Assembly: GCA_017995195.1 (NCBI GenBank)
Contig: JAGOJI010000007.1
Location: forward strand, 1-42,977
Length of the DNA: 42,977 nucleotides
Origin: Cloacibacterium sp.
Lineage (GTDB): Bacteria; Bacteroidota; Bacteroidia; Flavobacteriales; Weeksellaceae
Direction: 5' to 3'
A program made the translations under genes and the position numbers. Below, in pieces: positions 1-6,529 of the stretch (the first letter of the stretch is position 1; each line of letters opens with the position of its first letter). Under the pieces are notes generated by a model that had not been told where the DNA came from, did no database searches, and was given only the letters and a program-made list of their open reading frames with translations.

Positions 1-421
1 AAATTGATGTTGAATTGCTTTAAAATCTTTATTAGATCTGGGTAATCTGGTATTCTATCTAAAGCTTTTTCAACCTTTTAAAACAAGGCAGAGGACTGAT
101 ATGTTAGATGAGACTTTTAATCTCTAAAGGTATTTCTAGTTCACCTCTGTCTTGTTAATTTTAAAGGTATTAATTTATGGGTGTAAAGTAAAGATGGGTT
201 TTGCAAGATGCGGGGTTGAAGGAAATCTCAGAAATATTCTAAAAAGTACCCGCAAAAAACTTTTCCATTTTTTAGTTCTTTCGTAATTTTAAAAAATGGA
301 AAAAGTTTTTGCTAGGGTTCGGTTCTCCTCTTGAAATCTCGGTTGCAGTAGCCCGCACCTCGCAAAGCCCTTTTCCGTTGTACGCAATTTTACAACAAAC
401 GGGTTTATACAAACTAACTAA
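1..421. other. Gene-poor left edge with nested inverted repeats
   Basis: No complete gene is visible. On the minus strand a frame is open from about 77 to the left edge (25 codons, reading like ordinary protein), but a stop lies just before it and no start codon is seen, so it may be the remnant of a broken gene. Inverted repeat 82-94/144-156 has 13-bp arms with one G-T wobble. The rest is the attC-like element described separately, with an internal hairpin at 252-312. Confidence 0.5.
196..385 (+). repeat. attC-like imperfect palindrome upstream of a cassette gene
   Basis: Two 19-nt arms, 196-214 and 352-370, are complementary with three transition mismatches. They enclose a second hairpin (252-273 pairing with 291-312, 22-bp arms, two mismatches, 17-nt loop). 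Shortly after the outer arm comes GTTGTACGC (377-385). This is the mirror of GCGTACAAC found just after the following gene at 1254-1262. Integron attC sites have this general plan (nested imperfect palindrome ending in GTTRRRY-like cores), but the element is about 190 nt and its core deviates from that consensus. No integron integrase is in the window. Confidence 0.5.
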
Positions 422-1249
422 ATGAGTAAACTATTTAAATTTTTAGCAATAATTTTTTGTGGTATTTTAAATGCCCAAACAATAAATGGTAAGATTATTT
501 CGAAAGAAAACAATAGCGCAATTCCTTTTGCTAGAATAGGAATTGAAAATGAAAATTTTGGAGCAATTGCTGACGAAAAAGGTAATTATTCAATTGACTT
601 GACAAATGTTGATCAGAATAAAAATATTACAGTGCAAGTTGGAGGATTTGAAAATTTTTCTCAATCAGTTCAAAATTTTATAAGTGGAAATCACATAATT
701 TCTCTTAACGAAAAAGTAGTAGATATTCAAGAAGTTAAATTAAATCCAAAAAGATATTCCGAAAAAAACTGGGGAACTAATGCAAAAACCAAAAAAGTAC
801 AATTTGGTTTTAATCCTGCAAGAACCAAAGAAGATAAATCTAAAGAATTTGGTGTTTATTTTAATAATAACAAAAAATTAAAAATTCAAAAGATCAATAT
901 TAATATTGTAAATTTGAAAACTGATAAACCTCTTTTGATAAGTTTCAATGTATATTCAGAAAAAAATGGACTTCCTGACAATTCTTTGTTAAGTGAAAAT
1001 CTAACAGTACAATTAACAGAAGCCGACATAAAAGCAGGGACATTTACCTTTGATATATCTAAAAGAAATGTATGGATTTCTAAACAAAATTTCTTTGTAT
1101 CAATGCAAGTAATAAATAATTTTGATGGATGGATTTATTTGAGTGGAGCATTATTCAAAACCGTTTATTATAGGAGCTATTATGACAGATGGGAAAAGAG
1201 AACAATTGCTCAACCCTCATTGAATATTGATGTGAAAATAGAAAAATAA
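422..1249 (+). CDS. Secreted protein with carboxypeptidase-regulatory-like domain
   Basis: The 275-residue product begins with a Sec signal peptide (about residues 1-18, ending NAQ). Residues 20-105 read as a CarboxypepD_reg-like beta-sandwich (INGKIISKEN...IPFARIGIEN...ADEKGNYSI), the domain found at the N-terminus of many outer-membrane and secreted Bacteroidota proteins. The remainder (about 106-275) is rich in beta-strand-forming residues and aromatics, and I do not recognise it; no TonB-dependent barrel is present, so it is far too short to be a SusC-type transporter. The gene stands alone, bracketed by attC-like half-elements, which suggests a mobile single-gene cassette. Function unknown; export to the periplasm or outer membrane is likely. 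Confidence 0.8.
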   Translation: MSKLFKFLAIIFCGILNAQTINGKIISKENNSAIPFARIGIENENFGAIADEKGNYSIDLTNVDQNKNITVQVGGFENFSQSVQNFISGNHIISLNEKVVDIQEVKLNPKRYSEKNWGTNAKTKKVQFGFNPARTKEDKSKEFGVYFNNNKKLKIQKININIVNLKTDKPLLISFNVYSEKNGLPDNSLLSENLTVQLTEADIKAGTFTFDISKRNVWISKQNFFVSMQVINNFDGWIYLSGALFKTVYYRSYYDRWEKRTIAQPSLNIDVKIEK

Positions 1250-1253
1250 AACT

Positions 1254-1283
1254 GCGTACAACATAGTATTTGCAAAATGCGGG
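1254..1283 (+). repeat. Left half of a second attC-like element
   Basis: GCGTACAAC at 1254-1262 lies five bases after the stop codon of the preceding gene and is the exact reverse complement of GTTGTACGC at 377-385. It is followed by TTTGCAAAATGCGGG (1269-1283), which repeats TTTGCAAGATGCGGG at 200-214 with one change. The matching right half is not seen downstream, so this copy looks truncated. A 12-bp perfect inverted repeat (1294-1305/1326-1337, 20-nt loop) follows. Confidence 0.5.
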
Positions 1284-1353
1284 ATGAAGTCTTGAATTGA
1301 AAAGCCTAAATATTTAGCCGCATATGCTTTTCAATTCCACTTTTTTTAGTAAT

Positions 1354-1452
1354 TTAGTCATTGGGTGCTACCGAAAAGTTTACGACCTGTTTATCGTTTT
1401 TCAAGGTGTTGATTTCTGCATTTTTGGTAATTCTACCTACGATTGTGTTCAT
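1354..1452 (-). pseudogene. Truncated single-stranded DNA-binding protein (ssb) fragment
   Basis: An ATG at 1452 (minus strand) opens a 32-codon frame whose product has the N-terminal signature of Bacteroidota SSB OB-folds: NTIVGRITKNAEI, then KQVVNFSVAPND. It stops at 1354 just where the first conserved strand pair ends, while intact proteins of this family run to roughly 110-150 residues. Downstream in the same direction lie an inverted repeat and the truncated attC-like element, so the gene was probably broken by an insertion or rearrangement. Plasmid and conjugative elements often carry their own ssb, which fits the neighbouring replication genes. The residue pattern is seen directly; the pseudogene status is inferred. 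Confidence 0.6.
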
Positions 1453-1683
1453 AATCTTAAATTTTAAAATGTTAATATTTTGTTAATTTTTGTTTTGTCA
1501 AAGGTCAAATGTTGGGAGTGAATTGATTTGGTATCGAGGACACTCGGCATTTTTCTTTTTTTATATTAAGTTAGAAAACAGTATTTTTTGCTGGATTTTT
1601 ATTGTTTTTCCGTTGATTTCAAAGAACGTCTATGGTTGATTTGATTCGTACAACTGAGGTTCCGGCTTTTTCTTTGCCCATGA

Positions 1684-1873
1684 ACATAGGACGGCACCAT
1701 CCATACAAAACCCGATTCGGTTCCGCTGGATAAAGGCAGAAAATTCCGAATCGGGCTTGAAATCTTTTTGTCCGAAGGATTTAGGAGTGTCTGGAAAAAT
1801 TGTTGGAGCTTGTGGAAAGAATTTTTTTAGAAACCCAAAAAGATTTTTTTGTGTGGGTGGTGCCGTCCTACAT
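1684..1873. repeat. MITE-like or structured element with terminal inverted repeats
   Basis: The arms TAGGACGGCACCA (1687-1699) and TGGTGCCGTCCTA (1858-1870) are perfect inverted repeats about 150 bases apart, extendable with mismatches to about 21 nt. A candidate 4-bp target duplication, ACAT, lies at 1684-1687 and 1870-1873. Inside is a second perfect 10-bp stem, CCCGATTCGG (1711-1720) with CCGAATCGGG (1746-1755). An 87-codon minus-strand frame crosses the element but resembles no protein I know and is probably a by-product of the repeat. The element could be a non-autonomous transposon or encode a structured RNA. Confidence 0.55.
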
Positions 1874-1888
1874 TTGCAAACGTAAAAG

Positions 1889-1904
1889 CCCAACCGCAGT
1901 TGGG
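1889..1904 (-). terminator. Small GC hairpin downstream of the primase gene
   Basis: CCCAAC (1889-1894) pairs with GTTGGG (1899-1904) around a 4-nt loop. On the minus strand it is followed by CTTTTAC, a weak U-tract. It sits about 85 nt past the primase stop codon, just before the MITE-like element in transcription direction. Confidence 0.35.
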
Positions 1905-1950
1905 AAACTTAATCAATGGACGTGGTTGTTAATGGAAAACTAAAGGAAAT

Positions 1951-1976
1951 TCATTGGAAAATGGTTTCTCCAATGA
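1951..1976 (-). terminator. Probable terminator of the primase gene
   Basis: TCATTGGA (1951-1958) and TCCAATGA (1969-1976) form a perfect 8-bp stem with a 10-nt loop, 11 nt beyond the minus-strand stop of the Toprim gene. The run after the stem on the minus strand (AATTTCCTTT) is only moderately T-rich. Confidence 0.45.
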
Positions 1977-1986
1977 TTTAAACTGA

Positions 1987-2826
1987 TCAAATATTACAAA
2001 ACCACTCGTTCAAGTCCTTAAAATTATGATAAATTAAAGAGCAATCCTCTACATTTTTGTATTGACTTTTAATTTTTAATTTAACCGATTTCCCATTCTT
2101 ATCATTGTCTAGAAAAAGTGAAATTTTCTCATATTGTTTCAGTTTTTCTTCCACCTTGAAAAACATTGCGGTTGAATTTAAAGTCAAGTAATCACAGTTT
2201 GAATTATCTGATTTGTCTAAATTTCGGTAGGTCAGATAATCGAAAAAGCCCTCAAATATGAGAATCTCGTTCTTGAGATTGTTATCATTAACAATCAACG
2301 TCACATCCTTTTTTCCCAAACATATTTTTGACTGTGGATTGCGAATCTCAAAACCTCCGGACTTATTCTGAAATCCAATTCCGAAATATTTTCTTCCTTT
2401 CAATTCGTAGTGAATTTCCTTAACCCTATGCTTTTGCTCAAAAACTCTTCGGGACTTCAGATACTGAATTAATGCAGGATGCTGGATTTCTTTGATTTCT
2501 AAAATCTGATTGCATGTTTGACCAGTAGTTTCGTGATATTTTATTTCATTTTGAACTCTAAAATCCAATGTTGAAAGGCATTTCAATGCTTCTGAAACGG
2601 AACATTTCTTTATCTGTTGGACAATTGAAATCACATCGTAACTTTTTCCATTTCCAAAATCGAACGCCTTGTTTTTGACAAAATCGACCGCCAGACTTGG
2701 AATTTTTTCCTCCCGGTCCAACGCAAAATAAAACGCAGTTTTCGGATTTTCTTTGACCGGAAACAGCCCGAACGACTCCAAAACCGCCCGAATTCCGACG
2801 TTTTGCTTGACTTTTTCGCAATTCAT
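1987..2826 (-). CDS. Toprim-domain primase of the mobile element
   Basis: The 279-residue protein looks like a compact DnaG-type primase as carried by Bacteroidota plasmids and mobilizable elements. Residues about 1-90 resemble the CHC2/primase N-terminal fold (SLAVDFVKNKAFDFGNGKSYDVISIVQQ), but the zinc-binding Cys/His set is not preserved. Residues about 185-270 form a Toprim domain: EILIFEGFFDYLT carries the catalytic Glu and SLFLDNDKNGKS the Asp-x-Asp metal site. It would synthesise primers for element replication. It is encoded on the same strand as the initiator, on the opposite side of the iterons, consistent with a plasmid replication module. The start ATG at 2826 is the first in frame. 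Confidence 0.85.
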   Translation of the reverse strand: MNCEKVKQNVGIRAVLESFGLFPVKENPKTAFYFALDREEKIPSLAVDFVKNKAFDFGNGKSYDVISIVQQIKKCSVSEALKCLSTLDFRVQNEIKYHETTGQTCNQILEIKEIQHPALIQYLKSRRVFEQKHRVKEIHYELKGRKYFGIGFQNKSGGFEIRNPQSKICLGKKDVTLIVNDNNLKNEILIFEGFFDYLTYRNLDKSDNSNCDYLTLNSTAMFFKVEEKLKQYEKISLFLDNDKNGKSVKLKIKSQYKNVEDCSLIYHNFKDLNEWFCNI

Positions 2827-2850
2827 TTTTTTTCTTTTAATGCAAATTAC

Positions 2851-3240
2851 TTATCCACATTTCCCTTTTAAATAAAAAAGACTTTTAATTTACTTTTATA
2901 TTACTTTTAGCAAACGGCATTCTTCTTTTGCCACAAAGGATTTAATGGTGTTTTTCGGTGAGTTCAATTCCGAAAACTAGTGAGTTCAATTCCGAAATCT
3001 GGGTGAGTGCAATTCCGAAATAAAGCCTGTTTTGGGGTGAGTGCAATTCCGAATCGATTTTTCCATTTATTCTGATAACCGTAGTTATCCACAAAACAGC
3101 TAGGTTATCCACAATTTTTGTGTTTTCTAAATCTTCGGGTGAGTGCAATTCCGAATTCGATGCTGTTATTTTGTTCATTTTTAACATTTCTTTAACTTTA
3201 GTGAGTGCAATTCCGAATTGGTGGTGAGTGCAATTCCGAA
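2851..3240. other. Plasmid-type replication origin (iterons, DnaA boxes, AT-rich repeats)
   Basis: Three DnaA boxes TTATCCACA occur at 2851-2859, 3085-3093 and 3105-3113. Three tandem AT-rich 11-mers of the form ACTTTTAnnTT lie at 2881-2891, 2892-2902 and 2903-2913 (the third less conserved) and look like an unwinding element. Seven iterons follow (2958-3240). The initiator gene abuts the iterons and the primase gene the AT-rich side. This is the standard plan of an iteron plasmid oriV (established for Rep_3 plasmids); its activity in this integrated context is inferred. Confidence 0.8.
2958..3240 (+). repeat. Seven 17-bp iterons
   Basis: Copies of GTGAGTKCAATTCCGAA begin at 2958, 2980, 3003, 3037, 3139, 3201 and 3224. 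The first two have TT at the variable place (GAGTTC), the others TG (GAGTGC). The spacing is 22, 23, 34, 102, 62 and 23 bp, so 22-23 bp (about two helical turns) is the basic period. The two DnaA boxes at 3085 and 3105 sit inside the 102-bp gap. The last copy ends one base before the initiator stop codon region, so the initiator gene runs directly into its own binding sites. Confidence 0.9.
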
Positions 3241-3241
3241 A

Positions 3242-4366
3242 TCAGACAATCATCGGATAGCCATTAGGGAATATTTCTCCCATTTTTGTATTTCTATACA
3301 AATGCTTTATGTGTGCCTGAATTTCAATAAGAAATTTTTGACCTTTAAAGTCGGTCGATGCTATCTTTCTCATTCTGCAGTTCCTAATAAATTCCTTGAA
3401 GGCTCTTTCAATCAGTTCCCTTGTCTGCGGTATATTTTCGTATTGATGGAAAAACTGGACTGTTTCGGCTTCGTCTAATCTATATCGTTTTTTGAAATAG
3501 AGCAATCTTCGGTTAATTTTATGACTTTGGTTAAAATTCTCTTGGTTTGATTCTATAAGTTTTTTTGCTTCTTCAAATGGATGAGAAAATCCTTTGGTTA
3601 AGATAGGAACAATAAATATGGAATCCTTTTCATACCTGTATTGGAAAGAAAAACTATTGTATCTGTCGAGATTGATTTTGATGGGCTTTAGAAATTTGAA
3701 GCAGAAATCTTTGGTATTTTTATAATTTAACCCAAACTTTTTATTGAAATTACCCAGCTTCAGCATTGTTCCCGATTCGGGAATTTTTGAAAGCCAGATG
3801 GAGAAAATAATGTGTTTGTTGTTTCTGATATTATACACCAGATGATAGAGTACATAATTATATTCGGGAATAACCAATAATTTTTTCAGCCAGTAACTGC
3901 TAATTAGAAATGTGGTAAAACCTCTTTGGTCATAGGTTGGCGTAGAAATAAGTCCGCCAAATGTTTTGATTTCTTTCCCTTTTGAATTAAGCGATTTGTA
4001 CCATCCCATCTTAAATTTGGCGAGAAACTCATAGGCATCCACAACCTGCTTTGTGGAACCACTCGGAGAAATTTTACTGTTCCGGATTTTGATGGAGGCG
4101 AAAATGTTATTTTCTGTTTCAAATTCTTCATCAAATAGGGAAAGTTGCTTCGGACGGTCTTCGGGACGAAACTGTTCATTGCCGATAATTGCAACGATAT
4201 TGAAAATGACTCGAAGCGCATTGATTGGGATGTCCGCCGCTTGTTGGTCATCAAAAATAAAGTCGTCCACGAAATGATTTCCCAGCCGAATCTTGTCGGG
4301 AACTTTTTCTCCCTTGTCCTCAAACTTCTTTCGGACATGGCGCAAATCTTTTTCAGATAAAGACAT
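3242..4366 (-). CDS. Rep_3-family plasmid replication initiator
   Basis: The 374-residue protein reads as a RepB/Rep_3-type initiator with two winged-helix domains. Residues about 35-150 hold the first (NALRVIFNIVAIIG; ASIKIRNSKISPSGSTKQVVDAYEFLAKFKMGWY) and about 150-260 the second, with helix-turn-helix-like stretches around LKLGNFNKKFGLNYKNTKDF. Such proteins bind iterons as monomers to open the origin and repress their own gene as dimers. The stop codon at 3242 touches the seventh iteron, placing gene and origin side by side. It is the fifth gene of a minus-strand cluster beginning at 5944. Family assignment rests on pattern and context; no motif is diagnostic on its own. Confidence 0.8.
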   Translation of the reverse strand: MSLSEKDLRHVRKKFEDKGEKVPDKIRLGNHFVDDFIFDDQQAADIPINALRVIFNIVAIIGNEQFRPEDRPKQLSLFDEEFETENNIFASIKIRNSKISPSGSTKQVVDAYEFLAKFKMGWYKSLNSKGKEIKTFGGLISTPTYDQRGFTTFLISSYWLKKLLVIPEYNYVLYHLVYNIRNNKHIIFSIWLSKIPESGTMLKLGNFNKKFGLNYKNTKDFCFKFLKPIKINLDRYNSFSFQYRYEKDSIFIVPILTKGFSHPFEEAKKLIESNQENFNQSHKINRRLLYFKKRYRLDEAETVQFFHQYENIPQTRELIERAFKEFIRNCRMRKIASTDFKGQKFLIEIQAHIKHLYRNTKMGEIFPNGYPMIV

Positions 4367-4416
4367 TTTCTATTCTTAATGTTCCTGATTTCTTATTTCC
4401 TGATTTCAGATGGTAA

Positions 4417-4644
4417 TTATTTGGTTCGAACAGTTTTCTTTACTAGTTTTATTTTCTCACTTTTCAGTGTTTTGTCTCCATCAATGAGATTGTAGTGTTT
4501 GTAGGAATCAACACCAGTTGCTTTGAACACCCTTTTTTCGGCTTCTCCTATATTGGGGATCCTCACTTTCTGGATACCCAGATATTCGTAAGATATTTTA
4601 TTGATGGTTACTTTTTGACCAGGTTTTAAGTCAGATATTTTCAT
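4417..4644 (-). CDS. Small basic protein of the replication module, unknown
   Basis: The 75-residue, lysine-rich product (KISDLKPGQKVTINKISYEYLGIQK...) is predicted to be a small beta-rich fold. I do not recognise a named family. It lies between the initiator (50 bp downstream) and the winged-helix gene (51 bp upstream) in the same orientation, so a role in replication or copy control is possible. No signal peptide or membrane segment is present. Confidence 0.65.
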   Translation of the reverse strand: MKISDLKPGQKVTINKISYEYLGIQKVRIPNIGEAEKRVFKATGVDSYKHYNLIDGDKTLKSEKIKLVKKTVRTK

Positions 4645-4695
4645 TGTTTTAAGTTTTTACGATTTGTTAGAAATGAAATCGACTTTTTATTGATT

Positions 4696-5406
4696 TCATG
4701 ATGTTTTCGGTCGTTTGATATTTGGAATGGAATCGACGGAAACTGTATCATCATTTTGACTATTCTTCAAATAGGGCAGGATACTTTTTAATGAGGATTT
4801 CCAGTTGGAAATGGGTCTTCCAGAACTATTCCGCCAGTCGTTTTCTAACCACGAATGATATTTTTCTTCAATTACAGAGTCCAAAAGAGGCTGATAATCC
4901 TCTAAAGTTGTTGCAAACTGAATAAATTCTTCCAATTCGGGAATAATTTTTGACTTGCTGCTTTTGGAAGTATCAGTAATGGAAACTTTATCACTAGATT
5001 TACTGATTTTGGGAACAACTTCCTTGGACGAATCGCTTCTCTTTAAAGTTTCATGTTTTTCAACAATCTCCAAACTTGGTACTTTTTCGATTTTTTCCTT
5101 CTCTATTTTCTCCAGTATGGGAATATCAGATAAGTAATTTAACAGAATTCTGTAATTACAAGGAAATCCACTTTTGGACTCAAATTCAACAAGACCCAAC
5201 TCGCGAAGTTTATCTTTGGTCGGTTTTACGGTTTTTCTAGTTATTCCCAATGCATTACCGAGTGCAACATCGGAAATAACGACCTTATAACTATCGTTGT
5301 CCTTTCCTAATTTCAAAAGGTACAGATACAGCGAAATTGCCGAAGAGCCAAGTCTTACCTTCTGATTGAAGTCCCAAAATCGGTCGATAAGTTCCAAGTA
5401 ATACAT
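4696..5406 (-). CDS. Winged-helix replication/regulatory protein
   Basis: The 236-residue product has an N-terminal winged-helix region (about 15-95: SAISLYLYLLKLG, then VALGNALGITRKTVKPTKDKLRELGLVEFESKSG), typical of plasmid and phage replication proteins with a MarR-like or DnaD-like wing. A serine/lysine-rich flexible linker follows (about 100-155), then a C-terminal helical part (about 160-220) with tryptophans (YHSWLENDWRNSSGRPISNWKSSLKSILPYL) that resembles the C-terminal helicase-loader-like end of DnaD-type proteins. It starts two bases after the stop codon of the upstream DUF3853 gene, so the two are translationally linked. It may help load replication proteins at the origin. Confidence 0.65.
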   Translation of the reverse strand: MYYLELIDRFWDFNQKVRLGSSAISLYLYLLKLGKDNDSYKVVISDVALGNALGITRKTVKPTKDKLRELGLVEFESKSGFPCNYRILLNYLSDIPILEKIEKEKIEKVPSLEIVEKHETLKRSDSSKEVVPKISKSSDKVSITDTSKSSKSKIIPELEEFIQFATTLEDYQPLLDSVIEEKYHSWLENDWRNSSGRPISNWKSSLKSILPYLKNSQNDDTVSVDSIPNIKRPKTS

Positions 5407-5408
5407 TT

Positions 5409-5660
5409 CTAACTGCTTGCAAAAAGTTCTATAGCCTTTTTCTTGTCGATAATGATGATGTTTCCTTTCTGAATGATGGCTTCATCCAAAATTCCTGAAG
5501 ATTTAATCTTGGATGCTTTTGAAATGGAACAGCCCAGAATTTTTGCCAAACCTTTTAAACCGTATTCATACATATTTTCAGAATTTAAATTTTTAGATAT
5601 CTCTAAAAATTCTTTTACGGTCAGATTGCAAAGAGGTGTTTGTGGGGTTATGTTTTCCAT
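5409..5660 (-). CDS. DUF3853-like small DNA-binding protein (copy 2)
   Basis: The 83-residue product shares its layout with the neighbour upstream: TVKEFLEIS at the N-terminus, then YGLKGLAKILGCSISKASKIKSSGILDEAIIQKGNIIIIDKKKAIELF split into a helix-turn-helix-like core and a short beta wing. This matches the DUF3853/MerR-excisionase-like proteins common on Bacteroidota mobile elements. Its ATG overlaps the stop of the upstream copy (ATGA), so they are translationally coupled. A regulatory or excisionase-type role is likely but not shown. Confidence 0.7.
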   Translation of the reverse strand: MENITPQTPLCNLTVKEFLEISKNLNSENMYEYGLKGLAKILGCSISKASKIKSSGILDEAIIQKGNIIIIDKKKAIELFASS

Positions 5661-5944
5661 CAGCTGTTATCTTTAAAAAGTTCTAATGCTTTTTCCGAAT
5701 CAATGATAATTTTTCTCCCATTTTGAATGATGGCTTCATCAAAAATTCCCTTACTTTTCAATTTTCCTGCATGATTTTTAGAGCATCCCAATATTCTTGC
5801 TAATCCAGAAAGACCGTAAACATACTTTTCATTAAATACCTTTTCTTGTGGGGGGGGTTCTGATGATTCTTGTTTTCTGGCATCTAAAATTTCCACAAAT
5901 TCTCCTATGGTCAATTGCCAAATTGGTCTATTATAATCTTCCAT
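5660..5944 (-). CDS. DUF3853-like small DNA-binding protein (copy 1)
   Basis: The 94-residue product is a paralogue of the next gene: TIGEFVEIL, a proline/glutamine linker (EPPPQEKVF), then YVYGLSGLARILGCSKNH and GKLKSKGIFDEAIIQNGRKI. The helix-turn-helix-like core and wing are conserved, and the linker is encoded over a run of seven or more G/C residues (about 5850-5856) that could be prone to slippage. It is the first gene of the minus-strand replication cluster and diverges from the repressor gene at 6078; the shared 130-bp gap holds a palindromic operator. Confidence 0.7.
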   Translation of the reverse strand: MEDYNRPIWQLTIGEFVEILDARKQESSEPPPQEKVFNEKYVYGLSGLARILGCSKNHAGKLKSKGIFDEAIIQNGRKIIIDSEKALELFKDNS

Positions 5945-5999
5945 TTTGAAATTTTTATTGTAATTTATTCTAAAAAAATACTTATTTGTATATATTTAA

Positions 6000-6022
6000 C
6001 TATATTTGTATTGCAAATATAG
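6000..6022. promoter_or_regulatory. Palindromic operator with back-to-back -7 boxes
   Basis: CTATATTTG (6000-6008) and CAAATATAG (6014-6022) form a perfect 9-bp dyad with a 5-bp spacer. Each arm contains TATATTTG, which fits the Bacteroidota -7 element TAnnTTTG, one facing each way. It lies between the divergent DUF3853 gene and the repressor gene. The simplest reading is that the repressor binds here and controls both directions. Confidence 0.55.
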
Positions 6023-6077
6023 AATAAATATTGAAATATATCTATATTTTAATCTCAAAAACAAAAAAATTTTAAAG

Positions 6078-6527
6078 ATGACTATAACTGAAAGATTGCA
6101 AAATTACATGACCTACAAAGGGTTAAACCCCAATAAAATCACTGTTGAAGCTGGTTTGTCTGTTGGTTTAATTGGCAGAGCTATAAAAAACAACTCGGGA
6201 CTCAACTCAGATACTATTGAAAAAATACTATACACTTATCCCGATTTGAATCCGGAGTGGTTTATTTCGGAATCTGGTGAAATGCTAAAAACAAACAACC
6301 AAAACATTAATAATAATGGCTCAGGAAATAATGTAAACAGCAACATTAATGGAAATATTAGTGGAAATGTTACTATTTCGCATAGCGAGTTTTCTAATAT
6401 GATAGAACTTCAAAAAGGCTATCAAGAAATACAAAAAGAACTAACAGAAAGATTGAAAACCAGTCAAGAGCAACTATCGGACAGCATGAGACAGGTTACT
6501 ATACTTCTTGAAATTTTAAAAAAATAA
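6078..6527 (+). CDS. Phage/plasmid-type HTH repressor
   Basis: The 149-residue product starts with a helix-turn-helix of the Cro/CI kind (TITERLQNYMTYKGLNPNKI, then VEAGLSVGLIGRAIKNNSGLNSDTIEKILYTYPDLNPEWF), as in Bacteroidota phage-like repressors. An Asn/Gly-rich linker follows (about 75-105, NINNNGSGNNVNSNINGNISGN), then a C-terminal coiled-coil (about 115-149) likely used for oligomerisation. ATG 6078 was chosen because an earlier TTG frame opening at 6006 would run through the operator. The gene diverges from the DUF3853 operon and is followed two bases later by a secreted-protein gene. Confidence 0.75.
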   Translation: MTITERLQNYMTYKGLNPNKITVEAGLSVGLIGRAIKNNSGLNSDTIEKILYTYPDLNPEWFISESGEMLKTNNQNINNNGSGNNVNSNINGNISGNVTISHSEFSNMIELQKGYQEIQKELTERLKTSQEQLSDSMRQVTILLEILKK

Positions 6528-6529
6528 CT

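Noticed and set aside
1..77. Open minus-strand frame at the left edge
   Set aside because: It looks coding-like but has a stop just upstream and no start, and only 25 codons are in view, so it is noted as a possible remnant but not called as a gene.
1630..1893. 87-codon minus-strand open frame
   Set aside because: It runs through the terminal repeats of the MITE-like element and has no recognisable domain; the inverted repeats explain the open frame better than coding does.
2942..3187. 81-codon minus-strand open frame over the iterons
   Set aside because: Its peptide repeats SELHSP-like units because it reads the iterons; it is an artefact of the origin repeats.
2958..3240. Iterons considered as a CRISPR array
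   Set aside because: Repeats are 17 bp with 5-85 bp irregular gaps, no Cas genes are present and DnaA boxes lie inside; they are plasmid iterons.
6006..6077. Upstream TTG start for the repressor
   Set aside because: It would translate the palindromic operator and both -7 boxes; ATG 6078 begins exactly at the conserved HTH.
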